Origin: Anatilimnocola aggregata
Lineage (GTDB): Bacteria > Planctomycetota > Planctomycetia > Pirellulales > Pirellulaceae
Direction of reading: 5' to 3'
DNA: 64,000 bases
Assembly (NCBI RefSeq): GCF_007747655.1
Contig: NZ_CP036274.1
Location: 3,100,001 to 3,164,000 of the forward strand
The position numbers and the translations under genes are program-made. Positions 1-8,079 of this stretch are shown here, piece by piece. Numbering within the stretch: the stretch's first letter is position 1; each line of letters opens with the position of its first letter. The notes below the pieces were generated by a model. That model had not been told where the DNA came from. It made no database searches and saw nothing but the letters and a program-made list of their open reading frames with translations.

Positions 1-1739
1 GCTTGGAACGCGCGGTGAAGGCTGGCTTCTCGAACGCGGCGCATTTGCAGAAGGATGACGATCTCGCTTCGCTGCGGGACGATCCCAAGTTTGCGGAACT
101 CGTACAGCAGGTCAAAGACGGCGTCTACAAACCGGCCAGCACCGATCCACCAACCAGCAAGGTCGAAGTGGGCGTCGCCACGGTCACCGCTAAGAATGCC
201 GTCTGGGATCCAGGACGTAATCTCGTTCGTATCTCGTTCGAGCCCGCCGAGCTTGATAAGGACGCGGAAGCTGTTCCGGTGATCAAGGGGCACGGCGAAG
301 TTGGCAAAAAGCTGATCGAGTGGTTCAAAGAGGGAACCGCAGCCGGCAACAGCGGCGACTATTACGACAACTGCGATCGCGACCACTCGAACATGGCCTA
401 CGAGCAGTTTCCGCAACTCACCCGCATCGAATACGCTCCGGAAATCTCCAAGGAAACGGGCTACGGAGTTCAATTGACGAACATCTTCGCCGCTCCCGGG
501 TTGCAGGCAGTGCTCGGCAATTCATCGACCGCACAAACGGCCGGCCCGCTCTGGCGCAGCAATCCGCGGCTCGCCTACATACGTCCCGGCGGCATCGAAA
601 CTCTCTTCGTCCAATACCTGAATAACCATATGTACTTCTATCCCGAGCATCGCGATCACGACCCGGGTCACAACGGCGAGGGAGATGGTTACGGCGACGT
701 CTACGCCGTGAATCTCCCTTACGTCATTGTCAGCCAGGGCTCGTCGGGCTCCGATCGCGCCTTCATGGATGCCATCTGCTGCACGCTCGCCGCCTTGCGG
801 CCCGATGTGAAAAAAACGCTGGCCGAAAAGCAGATGCTCATGCCCGCCATGCAGATGATTTTCCGCCGCTCGAACAAACCGGTGAAGAACGACGCCGACT
901 ACCTGACCGGCAGCGCGCACCCCACCGTCTTCGATGGCAAAGAACTCGACGTGCTCCGCATGATCGAGCTCGCTCATTCGCTCACACTCGAATCGCTGCC
1001 GCCGGTGGTAATGGTCCGTGTGGAGGACGAAGAGAAGCCCGTTCTCGGCCGCGACTACTTCGACGCTGGCGAGCGCGAAAAACTGTTCGACACGCCGATG
1101 GCCGTCGCCCGCATTTGGCGATCGACCCAGTACAAGCGCAAGTACATCCTGTCGGCCAAAGGGGTCGACACCAACGGCGCCAAGCTGACCTATCACTGGA
1201 AAGTCCTGCGCGGCGACGCGAGCAAGATCGATATCAAACCCCTGGGCGACGGCACGCGCGCCGAAATCGCGCTCACCTGGCAAGGCCGCGCGCCGATCGC
1301 CGAGGGCTCGACAATGGAATCGAATCGCCTCGACATCGGCATCTTCGGCCACAACGGCACTCACTACTCCGCTCCAGCGTTCTTTTGCGTCAACACGCTC
1401 GATAACGAAGAGCGGACCTACGATGACCAGGGACACATCAAAAGCATCGTCTACACCGGCGCTGAAGAAAAAGGAAACTACGTCGACCCCGCCTTCGACA
1501 CGCCGAAGTCATGGCGCGACGACTACCGCTACGACGACGCCGGCAAACTTCTCGGCTGGAAACGCACCAAGGGCGAACGCAAAGAAGACTTCACCGCCGA
1601 CGGCCTCCTCATCACCTCCAAGGACGACAACGGCCTGCCGCTCGTTCTCAAGCACGTCACCTACGTCCCCGTCCCGCGTGCAGGCAAGCCCCCCGCGCTC
1701 GAAGCCATGGTGGGTGAAGCGGTGGAGAAGGGGAAATAG
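1..1739 (+). CDS. Unknown protein, 5' truncated by the window edge
   Basis: About 578 codons are visible and the frame is open at the left edge, so the true start lies outside the window. The first 35 residues (LERAVKAGFSNAAHLQKDDD, then LRDDPKFAELV) look like the last helices of a TPR/Sel1-type repeat array. The remainder, about 540 residues, resembles no family I can name. It contains a stretch rich in His, Asp and Gly near residues 210-230 (YFYPEHRDHDPGHNGEGDGY) and a Ser/Gly run (SQGSSGSDRAF) that could form an active-site loop, but this is inference. A C-terminal part repeats YDDAG and DDNGLPLVL-like turns. It ends 107 bp before mutS on the same strand. That it is a real gene is well supported; its function is unknown. 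Confidence 0.8.
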   Translation, partial: LERAVKAGFSNAAHLQKDDDLASLRDDPKFAELVQQVKDGVYKPASTDPPTSKVEVGVATVTAKNAVWDPGRNLVRISFEPAELDKDAEAVPVIKGHGEVGKKLIEWFKEGTAAGNSGDYYDNCDRDHSNMAYEQFPQLTRIEYAPEISKETGYGVQLTNIFAAPGLQAVLGNSSTAQTAGPLWRSNPRLAYIRPGGIETLFVQYLNNHMYFYPEHRDHDPGHNGEGDGYGDVYAVNLPYVIVSQGSSGSDRAFMDAICCTLAALRPDVKKTLAEKQMLMPAMQMIFRRSNKPVKNDADYLTGSAHPTVFDGKELDVLRMIELAHSLTLESLPPVVMVRVEDEEKPVLGRDYFDAGEREKLFDTPMAVARIWRSTQYKRKYILSAKGVDTNGAKLTYHWKVLRGDASKIDIKPLGDGTRAEIALTWQGRAPIAEGSTMESNRLDIGIFGHNGTHYSAPAFFCVNTLDNEERTYDDQGHIKSIVYTGAEEKGNYVDPAFDTPKSWRDDYRYDDAGKLLGWKRTKGERKEDFTADGLLITSKDDNGLPLVLKHVTYVPVPRAGKPPALEAMVGEAVEKGK

Positions 1740-1749
1740 TGGGGAATTC

Positions 1750-1807
1750 GGATTGCGGAATGTGGATTTAAGAAATTGACGCATTTGCACTCCGCATTTC
1801 GCAATCC
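1750..1807. repeat. Imperfect inverted repeat between the first gene and mutS
   Basis: The arm GGATTGCGGAAT at 1750-1761 pairs imperfectly with TTTCGCAATCC near 1797-1807, with an A/T-rich centre. The surrounding bases repeat ATTCCGCA-like words, giving a low-complexity look. It could end transcription of the upstream gene, although there is no clear T-run. Confidence 0.35.
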
Positions 1808-1834
1808 CCACTCCGCACTTTCAGGTCCGTCGCG

Positions 1835-1840
1835 TAAAAT
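1835..1840 (+). promoter_or_regulatory. Putative -10 element (TAAAAT) just upstream of mutS
   Basis: TAAAAT ends six bases before the mutS ATG. If it is used, transcription would begin at or next to the start codon and the mRNA would be leaderless. No Shine-Dalgarno sequence lies upstream of this ATG, which fits. No good -35 hexamer is obvious. Confidence 0.35.
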
Positions 1841-1846
1841 CGCCCG

Positions 1847-4495
1847 ATGGCTGCCGCGACCCCCATGATGCAACAATATCACGATGCCAAACAGGCGTGC
1901 GGCGACGCGCTGCTGCTGTTTCGCATGGGTGATTTTTACGAGCTCTTTTTCGAAGATGCGAAGACCGCTTCGCGCATTCTCGGGCTCACCCTCACCAGCC
2001 GGGACAAGGGCGAAAACCCGATTCCCATGGCCGGTTTTCCCTACCATCAGCTTGAGGGCTATCTCGCCAAGCTGATTGCCACCGGCCTGCGGGCTGCGGT
2101 GTGCGAACAGGTCGAAGACCCCAAGCAGGCCAAGGGACTCGTCAAGCGCGAGGTCACCCGCGTCGTCAGTCCCGGCACACTCACCGACGACGCACTGCTC
2201 GATCCGCTGCAAAATAATTATCTGGCGGCGGTTGCGCTTCCTGTCGATCTGCAAGCAGCCGGTGCGCTGGCGGGAATTGCCTGGGCGGAATTATCGACCG
2301 GTCGGTTTTTCGCCGCGGTCGTGCCGCTCGCGCGCGTGAATGACGAGATCGCGCGCATCGGCCCGGTCGAATGCTTATTGGGCGACGAAGCCGAGTTCAA
2401 GTTACACCTTCCCAGCAAGGCTGTTCTCACCAAACGCCCAGCTTGGGCATTCGCGCACGATACGGGTGCCTCCGCGCTCGCGCGGCATTTTCAAACCAAG
2501 AGTCTCGACGGCTTCGGCTTCACTGAAGACGATGTGCCCGCCATTCGCGCGGCCGGCGCGGTGCTCGATTACCTGCAAGAGACGCAGAAGACGAATCTCG
2601 AACACATCGACCGACTGCTGCCGTATCGTTCCGGGCAATCGCTCGAAATCGACGAAGCGACCCGCCGCAGCTTGGAACTGACCCGCACGCTCCGCAGCGG
2701 CTCGCGCGAGGGTTCGCTCCTGGCCGCGATCGATCGCACGGCAACCCCCATGGGTGGCCGCTTGCTCGCCGATTGGCTGGCCAGTCCGCTCACCGATAAG
2801 ACGCAGATCGAAGGCCGACTGAACGCCGTCGCCGAACTGGCGCACGAATCTTCACTGCGCGACGACCTGCGCGAGCAGCTTCGCGGCGTCTACGATTTGC
2901 AGCGGCTGCTCGCTCGCGTCGCCACCGGCCGCTGCACGCCCCGCGATTTGTGCTTTGTCGGCCGCACGCTCGCCTCGCTCCCCAAGCTCAAGGCGAAACT
3001 CACCGCGCGGAAGAGTACGCTGCTAGGTGAATTGGAAGGTCAGATCGATCTCTGCCCAGAGATTCGCGCTCAGCTTGAATCGGCCCTGCTCGACGACTGC
3101 CCGCTGCTGGCCCGGGATGGCGGCATGATCCGCGGCGGCTTTCACGCCGATCTCGATAAGCTGCGAGACCTTGCTGCCGGCGGCAAACAGTGGATCGCCA
3201 AGTACCAGGCGGAAGAAGCCGCGCGGACCGGCATTCCGAATTTGAAGGTCGCGTTCAATAAGGTCTTTGGCTACTACATCGAAATCACCAACAGTCACAA
3301 AGACAAAACGCCCCCCAACTATCATCGCAAGCAGACCACCACCAACGCCGAGCGGTACGTCACGCCGGAACTCAAAGAGTACGAAGAGCAAGTCCTCACC
3401 GCCGACGAGCGTGCCAAAGAACTTGAGTACGACCTGTTCCTTAAACTGCGCGACATCGTGCAGGCTGCGACTCGCCGCCTGCAAGGAACCGCCGCAGCCC
3501 TCGCGCAGATCGACGTCCTCGCTTCGCTGGCCCAGCTTGCTTGCCAACGGAATTACTGCCGGCCGGTGATGACCGAAGAACCGGTGCTGCAGATCGTCGA
3601 CGGCCGTCATCCGGTGCTCGACGTCATTGAGACGCAGGGTTCGTTCGTTCCCAACGATGCCCGCTGTGGCGGCGACGACGGCTTCGTGCTGCTGATCACC
3701 GGCCCCAACATGGCCGGTAAGAGCACGTACATTCGCCAGGTCGCACTGCTCACCGTTATGGCCCAGATTGGCAGTTTTGTACCAGCCAACTCGGCGACTA
3801 TCGGCATCGCCGATCGCGTGTTTGCCCGCGTCGGAGCCAGCGACGAACTGTCGCGCGGGCAAAGCACGTTCATGGTCGAGATGACGGAAACGGCCCGCAT
3901 TCTGAACACGGCCACGGCTCGCAGCCTGGTGGTGCTAGACGAGATCGGCCGCGGCACTAGCACCTACGACGGCATCTCGCTGGCCTGGGCCATCGTCGAA
4001 CACCTGCACGACACCATCGGCTGCCGGACCTTCTTCGCCACGCACTACCACGAACTGACCGACCTTGCGGGAACCATGGCCGGCGTCCGCAATCTCAATG
4101 TCGCCGTCAAAGAGTGGGAAGAGCAGGTCATCTTCCTCCATAAAATCATTCCCGGCGCGGCCGACAAGAGCTACGGCATTCACGTCGCTCGCCTCGCCGG
4201 CGTGCCCCGCAGCGTGAATGAACGGGCCAAACAAATTCTCGCGCAACTCGAACAGGAACACCTCGACTCCGACGGCAAATCGAAGCTCGCCGTCAAACCC
4301 AAGACCAAGCGCCGCGGCGACCTCCAGCTCACGCTCTTCGCCCCCGAAGAGCACCCCGTCATGGATAAGCTCCGCCAACTCGACCCCAACAGCCTCACCC
4401 CGATGGCTGCGTTGCAACTGTTGAGTGAATGGCAGCGGGAAGTGAAGGCAGAGGCAAGTAGGACGAATCTCAGCTTGACTCCCCTGAACTCCTAA
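1847..4495 (+). CDS. mutS: DNA mismatch repair protein MutS
   Basis: This is an 882-aa MutS of normal length. The N-terminal mismatch-binding domain carries GDFYELF (Phe30, Glu32), the Phe-X-Glu motif that wedges into mismatched DNA. The core and clamp regions follow. The C-terminal ABC-type ATPase has Walker A GPNMAGKST at about residues 619-627, the signature SRGQSTFMVEM, and Walker B VVLDEIGRGTS with Asp698/Glu699. The family recognises mismatches and recruits MutL; no mutL is in this window. The ATG at 1847 is chosen because the protein then begins with the usual short lead into MMQQY. The stop codon overlaps the stop of the convergent HEPN-like gene by four bases. Confidence 0.98.
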   Translation: MAAATPMMQQYHDAKQACGDALLLFRMGDFYELFFEDAKTASRILGLTLTSRDKGENPIPMAGFPYHQLEGYLAKLIATGLRAAVCEQVEDPKQAKGLVKREVTRVVSPGTLTDDALLDPLQNNYLAAVALPVDLQAAGALAGIAWAELSTGRFFAAVVPLARVNDEIARIGPVECLLGDEAEFKLHLPSKAVLTKRPAWAFAHDTGASALARHFQTKSLDGFGFTEDDVPAIRAAGAVLDYLQETQKTNLEHIDRLLPYRSGQSLEIDEATRRSLELTRTLRSGSREGSLLAAIDRTATPMGGRLLADWLASPLTDKTQIEGRLNAVAELAHESSLRDDLREQLRGVYDLQRLLARVATGRCTPRDLCFVGRTLASLPKLKAKLTARKSTLLGELEGQIDLCPEIRAQLESALLDDCPLLARDGGMIRGGFHADLDKLRDLAAGGKQWIAKYQAEEAARTGIPNLKVAFNKVFGYYIEITNSHKDKTPPNYHRKQTTTNAERYVTPELKEYEEQVLTADERAKELEYDLFLKLRDIVQAATRRLQGTAAALAQIDVLASLAQLACQRNYCRPVMTEEPVLQIVDGRHPVLDVIETQGSFVPNDARCGGDDGFVLLITGPNMAGKSTYIRQVALLTVMAQIGSFVPANSATIGIADRVFARVGASDELSRGQSTFMVEMTETARILNTATARSLVVLDEIGRGTSTYDGISLAWAIVEHLHDTIGCRTFFATHYHELTDLAGTMAGVRNLNVAVKEWEEQVIFLHKIIPGAADKSYGIHVARLAGVPRSVNERAKQILAQLEQEHLDSDGKSKLAVKPKTKRRGDLQLTLFAPEEHPVMDKLRQLDPNSLTPMAALQLLSEWQREVKAEASRTNLSLTPLNS

Positions 4496-5856
4496 ACCTT
4501 CCAAGGCACTCGTGAACTCTCCCAGACGGCTCTTCGCGTAATTCGATTCGCATAATTGCCTTCATGACCGCAGAGTCGAAGTAACACGAGGTCCAGATAC
4601 CACATGGATAGACGCCAAGCATCATAAAACGCGCCTTCCGGAAGACCTTTGATCTCACCAGAATGGACAAGCCCGTTTCGAATCTTAGTAACTGCCTCTA
4701 ACCCATCTTCCCACTGCTTACCTGGTTGGGCGTGTAATGTCCGTAGTTCTTTGGGTATTTCCGAGGGAATGCCCAACGACGTCGTAAGTAGCCGTAACCG
4801 ATTCGCCGCGCTTAGTCCTCGCGGAGCAAAGGCATCCTTCGTAACAAGCTTTTTATCTTCGACACAATAGGTCCAGGCCAACCCTTCGAGAGCCGTCTGT
4901 GCAAGTATCAATCCCGTATCGACACCAATACCAACGCCTCGGTCGCTCGCACCGAGGTACCAGTACAACGCGTTTGTCAGAGCTTTCCTCCACGTCTTCT
5001 GGAAAAACAGGTTAGCAAATCCTGGGAACACCTGGGACAGAATTTCCCCTTCCTGCTCGCAAAACCATGATTGCGAAGAATTCCACGCTCCATCGGACAC
5101 CATTGGCAAGCCCCATTCTTCATGCACAACTCTGCCGTTTTCATCAAATCCGACCGGCAGCGCGACGGCTGACCAACGTCCAAAGGCGAAAGACAGAAAA
5201 TACTGTAGGCAAGTGATAATCTCTGTTACCGATTTGGTCGAAAACTGTGAACTGTCCTCCCTAACGATTTCACAAATGTGTGTAATCGCATAGCCACCCT
5301 TCTCCTTAAGTTCTTCGAGCATCTTGCCTGTTTGTAAGTTTGCCGCAATCGTGATGGTCCAGCCATCAAAACGCAACACGACACGCCCACATCTGCAACC
5401 GCCAAAAAGTGGCGGCTCGTGTGTTCTAAAAATGTAGTCCTGCGCAGACAGAAACTTGGGCAAATTGAATAGGTGAACGACCGCGCGACTAATACAATTG
5501 GAGGGAGCCGTCGCACAAATAGCCGACCTAGCCGGTACAAACTCTAAAGTTCCTTTCGATCCATGTGCGGAACTGAATAATGCATCGAAGGAAACATTCC
5601 GCTTCGTGAATCGGAGCTGCAAGTCACCCCGATCAAAAAGAGTATGGATTGCCGGGCCTTCATCACCATTCATTGGACACACAATCTCAAGCCTGTCCCT
5701 TGGTGCAAAACGCAATCTAAAGTCAGCTTCATAATTTAGGGTCACGCCATCGACTTCGAAGTCAATCGAATGATTGCCAAACGAGATCGGTTCATTTGCG
5801 AAATTCTGAGTATAGACAGGAGCGATTGGGGCTTGCAAAAGTATTTCTAAAGACAT
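4492..5856 (-). CDS. HEPN-like (ApeA-like) protein, possible defence factor
   Basis: The protein has 454 residues. The N-terminal 230 look beta-rich and resemble no enzyme I recognise. The C-terminal part is helical: ILAQTALEGLAWTY at about residue 310, then KIRNGLVHSG, which contains the HEPN RNase signature R-x4-H (Arg393, His398). This layout, a beta-rich N-terminus plus C-terminal HEPN with an ALE helix, resembles ApeA-type proteins. HEPN domains are often RNases in antiviral and toxin systems, but no activity is shown here. The gene is visibly less G+C-rich than mutS, its stop overlaps the mutS stop, and it adjoins REP palindromes and a transposase remnant, all consistent with acquisition. 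The family call is tentative; that it is a real gene is likely. Confidence 0.7.
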   Translation of the reverse strand: MSLEILLQAPIAPVYTQNFANEPISFGNHSIDFEVDGVTLNYEADFRLRFAPRDRLEIVCPMNGDEGPAIHTLFDRGDLQLRFTKRNVSFDALFSSAHGSKGTLEFVPARSAICATAPSNCISRAVVHLFNLPKFLSAQDYIFRTHEPPLFGGCRCGRVVLRFDGWTITIAANLQTGKMLEELKEKGGYAITHICEIVREDSSQFSTKSVTEIITCLQYFLSFAFGRWSAVALPVGFDENGRVVHEEWGLPMVSDGAWNSSQSWFCEQEGEILSQVFPGFANLFFQKTWRKALTNALYWYLGASDRGVGIGVDTGLILAQTALEGLAWTYCVEDKKLVTKDAFAPRGLSAANRLRLLTTSLGIPSEIPKELRTLHAQPGKQWEDGLEAVTKIRNGLVHSGEIKGLPEGAFYDAWRLSMWYLDLVLLRLCGHEGNYANRITRRAVWESSRVPWKV

Positions 5857-5905
5857 AGGGCACTTTGATGTTCGCTACGTTGGTGTGGCATTTGTCGTGA
5901 AGGAC

Positions 5906-5935
5906 ACTCTACCAGATAACGATAATGACCCGAAA
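5906..5935 (-). promoter_or_regulatory. Putative extended -10 promoter for the HEPN-like gene
   Basis: On the minus strand TTTCGG is followed after 18 bases by TGG-TAGAGT, an extended -10 (TGN before the hexamer). Predicted transcription starts about 40 bases before the ATG at 5856. The same arrangement, including the word TATCTGGTA, recurs before the gene that starts at 7777, which is what makes it credible. Confidence 0.5.
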
Positions 5936-5948
5936 CCAAACAAGTAGT

Positions 5949-5970
5949 TCAGGCAAGTACTCTTGCCTGA
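5949..5970. repeat. REP-like palindrome, copy 1
   Basis: A perfect 9-bp inverted repeat TCAGGCAAG / CTTGCCTGA around TACT. A near-identical copy lies at 6686-6707 and half of one at 6216-6230. The three copies surround the transposase remnant at 6046-6192. Confidence 0.75.
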
Positions 5971-6030
5971 CAGAACCCGCGTTCGTTTTTGTTTAAGGCC
6001 GGCACCACATATGCTCGCCCGCGTTTCGTG

Positions 6031-6235
6031 GTAGGTCAGGACTTCTTAGGGAAAACGCTCGCGGCACTCGCGCATCACCTGACCGAGCAGGTCGCGCGCG
6101 AGTTCCGTGGCGAATAGTGCCGCGCGACGTTCGGCAACAACCGTGAAGAAGTACGTTCCACCAGGGATGAAATGTCGTCGATAGTCGGACATGGTAGGTA
6201 ACCACCCGTGAGGTAGGAGTACCTGCCTGACCTAC
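6031..6235. mobile_element. Decayed REP-type element bounded by inverted repeats
   Basis: GTAGGTCAGG at 6031-6040 and CCTGACCTAC at 6226-6235 form a perfect 10-bp inverted repeat around a 48-codon fragment of a REP-associated tyrosine transposase. The right border also includes half of the TCAGGCA-type palindrome seen nearby. The unit is about 205 bp, far too short for an active transposase, so it looks like an internally deleted, non-autonomous element. Confidence 0.6.
6046..6192 (-). pseudogene. REP-associated tyrosine transposase (RAYT) N-terminal remnant
   Basis: Read on the minus strand from ATG at 6192, the first codons give MSDYRRHFIPGGTYFFTVV, followed by AERRAALF and QVMRECRERFP, and then a TAA at 6046-6048. 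The start matches the hallmark N-terminus of RAYT/TnpA-REP proteins (YRR..PGGTYFFTVV). Only 48 codons remain. The HUH histidine motif and the catalytic tyrosine of full-length relatives are absent, so it cannot be active. The frame is otherwise clean over the whole fragment. Confidence 0.8.
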
Positions 6236-6299
6236 TGACTGACTTGTATTGCAGTTGTTGAGTGAATGTCAGTGGGAAGTATATTGGTAGCCGATGCCA

Positions 6300-6656
6300 T
6301 CAGCCCTTGGTAAAGCCGATATCGCGCATGCTTCCGTCGGAAAGTTTCACTGCCACGATCCGACCCGACCATCGATAGCCGATAAGCTCATCGGGATTTT
6401 CGTCGGATATGACGATGTCTGTGAAGGAGTCGGAATCATGCTGTGGGTCGTCTGCAACTCTCCACTTTTCAGTGCCATCGGCTGAAATCAAAAAAACATT
6501 GCGATGTAGGCCGCCATCTTGCAGATCCTCAAGAACAAACACGTATGGGTCGTCCAGCATGCAGAGTGTAGGGTCGTAGGACTCAAACAGTAGAGCAGTC
6601 CCGTAGTTGCCGCACATCAGTGACTTTTTAGCATGGCGGGAATCTGGCATCGGCAT
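6300..6656 (-). CDS. Small acidic protein of unknown function
   Basis: From ATG at 6656 the product has 118 residues; a TTG at 6680 would add eight. It is acidic (DDPQHDSDSFTD, SDENPDELIGY) and its C-terminal half reads like short beta-strands ending in RIVAVKLSDGSMRDIGF. There are no transmembrane segments and no family I recognise. A REP palindrome ends only about 30 bp upstream, so the native 5' end and promoter may have been displaced. Base composition is A+T-richer than the housekeeping genes nearby. It could be a stranded immunity-type or regulatory protein, but nothing proves it. Confidence 0.5.
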   Translation of the reverse strand: MPMPDSRHAKKSLMCGNYGTALLFESYDPTLCMLDDPYVFVLEDLQDGGLHRNVFLISADGTEKWRVADDPQHDSDSFTDIVISDENPDELIGYRWSGRIVAVKLSDGSMRDIGFTKG

Positions 6657-6685
6657 GTCATAGAGACTTTCGAAGAGCAAGTTTA

Positions 6686-6707
6686 TCAGGCAGGTACTCG
6701 TGCCTGA
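6686..6707. repeat. REP-like palindrome, copy 2
   Basis: TCAGGCAGG / CGTGCCTGA around TACT, with 8 of 9 arm positions paired. It is the same repeat as at 5949-5970 and lies immediately upstream of the small acidic gene. Confidence 0.7.
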
Positions 6708-6824
6708 CGGTGGAGGCTGAGGCTGCCAAGGTAATGATAAGGCATCGCTGCAATCGAGTACACACGCGGGCCCTGCGGCTTGACGCTGGTTTGTCTGACT
6801 ATTATTTGCACCGGACGCCTTTGG

Positions 6825-7139
6825 TCACAAATCTAATTCAATTACATAGCCAAAAATCCATAAATAATACTTCGGTTTCCATGTCAAGCTGCTAAGTGGT
6901 GTGCTTATCCCCCCTTCATGCAATAGCTCGCCTGCCTCAATTACTAGCGGAGCCTTCGCAGTTACGTCTTCAATCTCTACGAGTCTATCTTGCCGCGCCA
7001 AGAAGTCTTTCACATCTTGAGTTCCCCAGTCTTTTGTAGCCTGCAATAGACCAAAGTAGGCCGCTGCACCCAACACGGCGACAATCAGAAATGCGAGCGA
7101 GAATCGCGGCTTCCATCGTTCAGTTTCTAATTTGCCCAT
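6825..7139 (-). CDS. Small single-pass membrane protein, unknown
   Basis: From ATG at 7139 (MGKLETERWKPRF) the product has 104 residues; an ATG five codons earlier is possible. One transmembrane helix (SLAFLIVAVLGAAAYFGLL) sits at about residues 14-32, followed by an outside domain of about 70 residues with no Cys pairs or known motif. The A+T-richer base composition matches the neighbouring accessory genes. I do not recognise a family. An open frame with a membrane helix right after a basic N-terminus makes a real gene moderately likely. Confidence 0.5.
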   Translation of the reverse strand: MGKLETERWKPRFSLAFLIVAVLGAAAYFGLLQATKDWGTQDVKDFLARQDRLVEIEDVTAKAPLVIEAGELLHEGGISTPLSSLTWKPKYYLWIFGYVIELDL

Positions 7140-7267
7140 CGCATGCGATCTCATATTCTCGGTACGGAACGAAATTGCCGGCGATGCTAATATGACTTCT
7201 TCGGAATCCGCTCTGGCTTTCTATCGAGATCTGACACTACTGATCTAGCTACCTCTACAATTACTGG

Positions 7268-7777
7268 CTAAGGTCGCACAATGACGTAGGACGTTTCGTC
7301 GGGCATGACGAGAATGGCGGAGATGAAGCGTCGTTCTTTGCCCCAGCCTTCGTCGACGGGACCGATGATGTAGCCTTTCCCTTTGGTTCCCGTAATGTCG
7401 TAGACGGCGGCCTTCTTGCCGATGCGGCCTTGGTTGGCTCCGGCCGACTCCGTCAAGTTAATGCTTAGCTTGGTGATGTCGCCGATGTGCTGCCGGATGT
7501 CGGGATGGCTCTTCAACTGATTGAGTTGCGCCTGGCTGGCCAGGAAGCCCAAGGGGCCGCTCGCCTGTTTGCTGGGGGGCGGTGCCAAGGCCACTGCACC
7601 GCAGCAGAGCCCGCAGGTGAGCAGGCCGAGCAGGGCAAAGCCACCGAGGACATACCAAATGGTATTGTTGCGTTGCGGGCGACGATAAGGTTGTGGCGGA
7701 TAGTTTTGATAATGCCCGGGAGGGGGTTGCTGGGCATTCAATCGTTGCCAGTTCGGGTCGTTCGGATCGAATGACAT
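7268..7777 (-). CDS. Pro/Gln-rich membrane-anchored protein, unknown
   Basis: The start at 7777 (MSFDPNDPNWQRL) is preferred over the in-frame codon at 7798 because GAGGAAG lies five bases before it. The 169-residue product has a cytoplasmic Pro/Gln/Tyr-rich N-terminus (QQPPPGHYQNYPPQPY), a transmembrane helix at about residues 41-65 with CGLCCG at its end, and an exported domain of about 100 residues with beta-strand character ending SYVIVRP. This tail-helix-domain plan is common in planctomycete proteins of unknown function. It has its own promoter candidate at 7827-7855. Confidence 0.7.
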   Translation of the reverse strand: MSFDPNDPNWQRLNAQQPPPGHYQNYPPQPYRRPQRNNTIWYVLGGFALLGLLTCGLCCGAVALAPPPSKQASGPLGFLASQAQLNQLKSHPDIRQHIGDITKLSINLTESAGANQGRIGKKAAVYDITGTKGKGYIIGPVDEGWGKERRFISAILVMPDETSYVIVRP

Positions 7778-7826
7778 TGCTTCCTCAACAAATGGCAATT
7801 GCGCGGGAGCGGTTGTTGTGAGGAAG

Positions 7827-7855
7827 GTTTTACCAGATAGCAGTAGGGGCCGAAA
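7827..7855 (-). promoter_or_regulatory. Putative extended -10 promoter for the gene starting at 7777
   Basis: On the minus strand TTTCGG, 17 bases, then TGG-TAAAAC. TATCTGGTA and TTTCGG are shared with the promoter candidate at 5906-5935. The predicted leader is about 45 bases. The rest of the 7778-8079 gap shows no gene or clear repeat. Confidence 0.5.
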
Positions 7856-8079
7856 AGAACTTTTGCCTAGTTGGGGTCGGGGTCAGGAACACTCTCCGGG
7901 CGATCACGCTTCCGGCGCAGGATCGCACGATGTGAAATCGTAAATGGGGGGGTGTTCAATTAAGGGTGCCTTAGTTGAACAGCAGTGGTTGTATCTCTCG
8001 GGTTTTAGCGGGTGTTGGTGTCCAATTAGGCGAGGCAAGTTGAACGTTTAGGCGCGAATCGGAACGGCGCTTGGCCAGG

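Noticed and set aside
522-1436. 304-codon minus-strand frame inside the first gene
   Set aside because: Antisense to a longer plus-strand gene with normal codon use.
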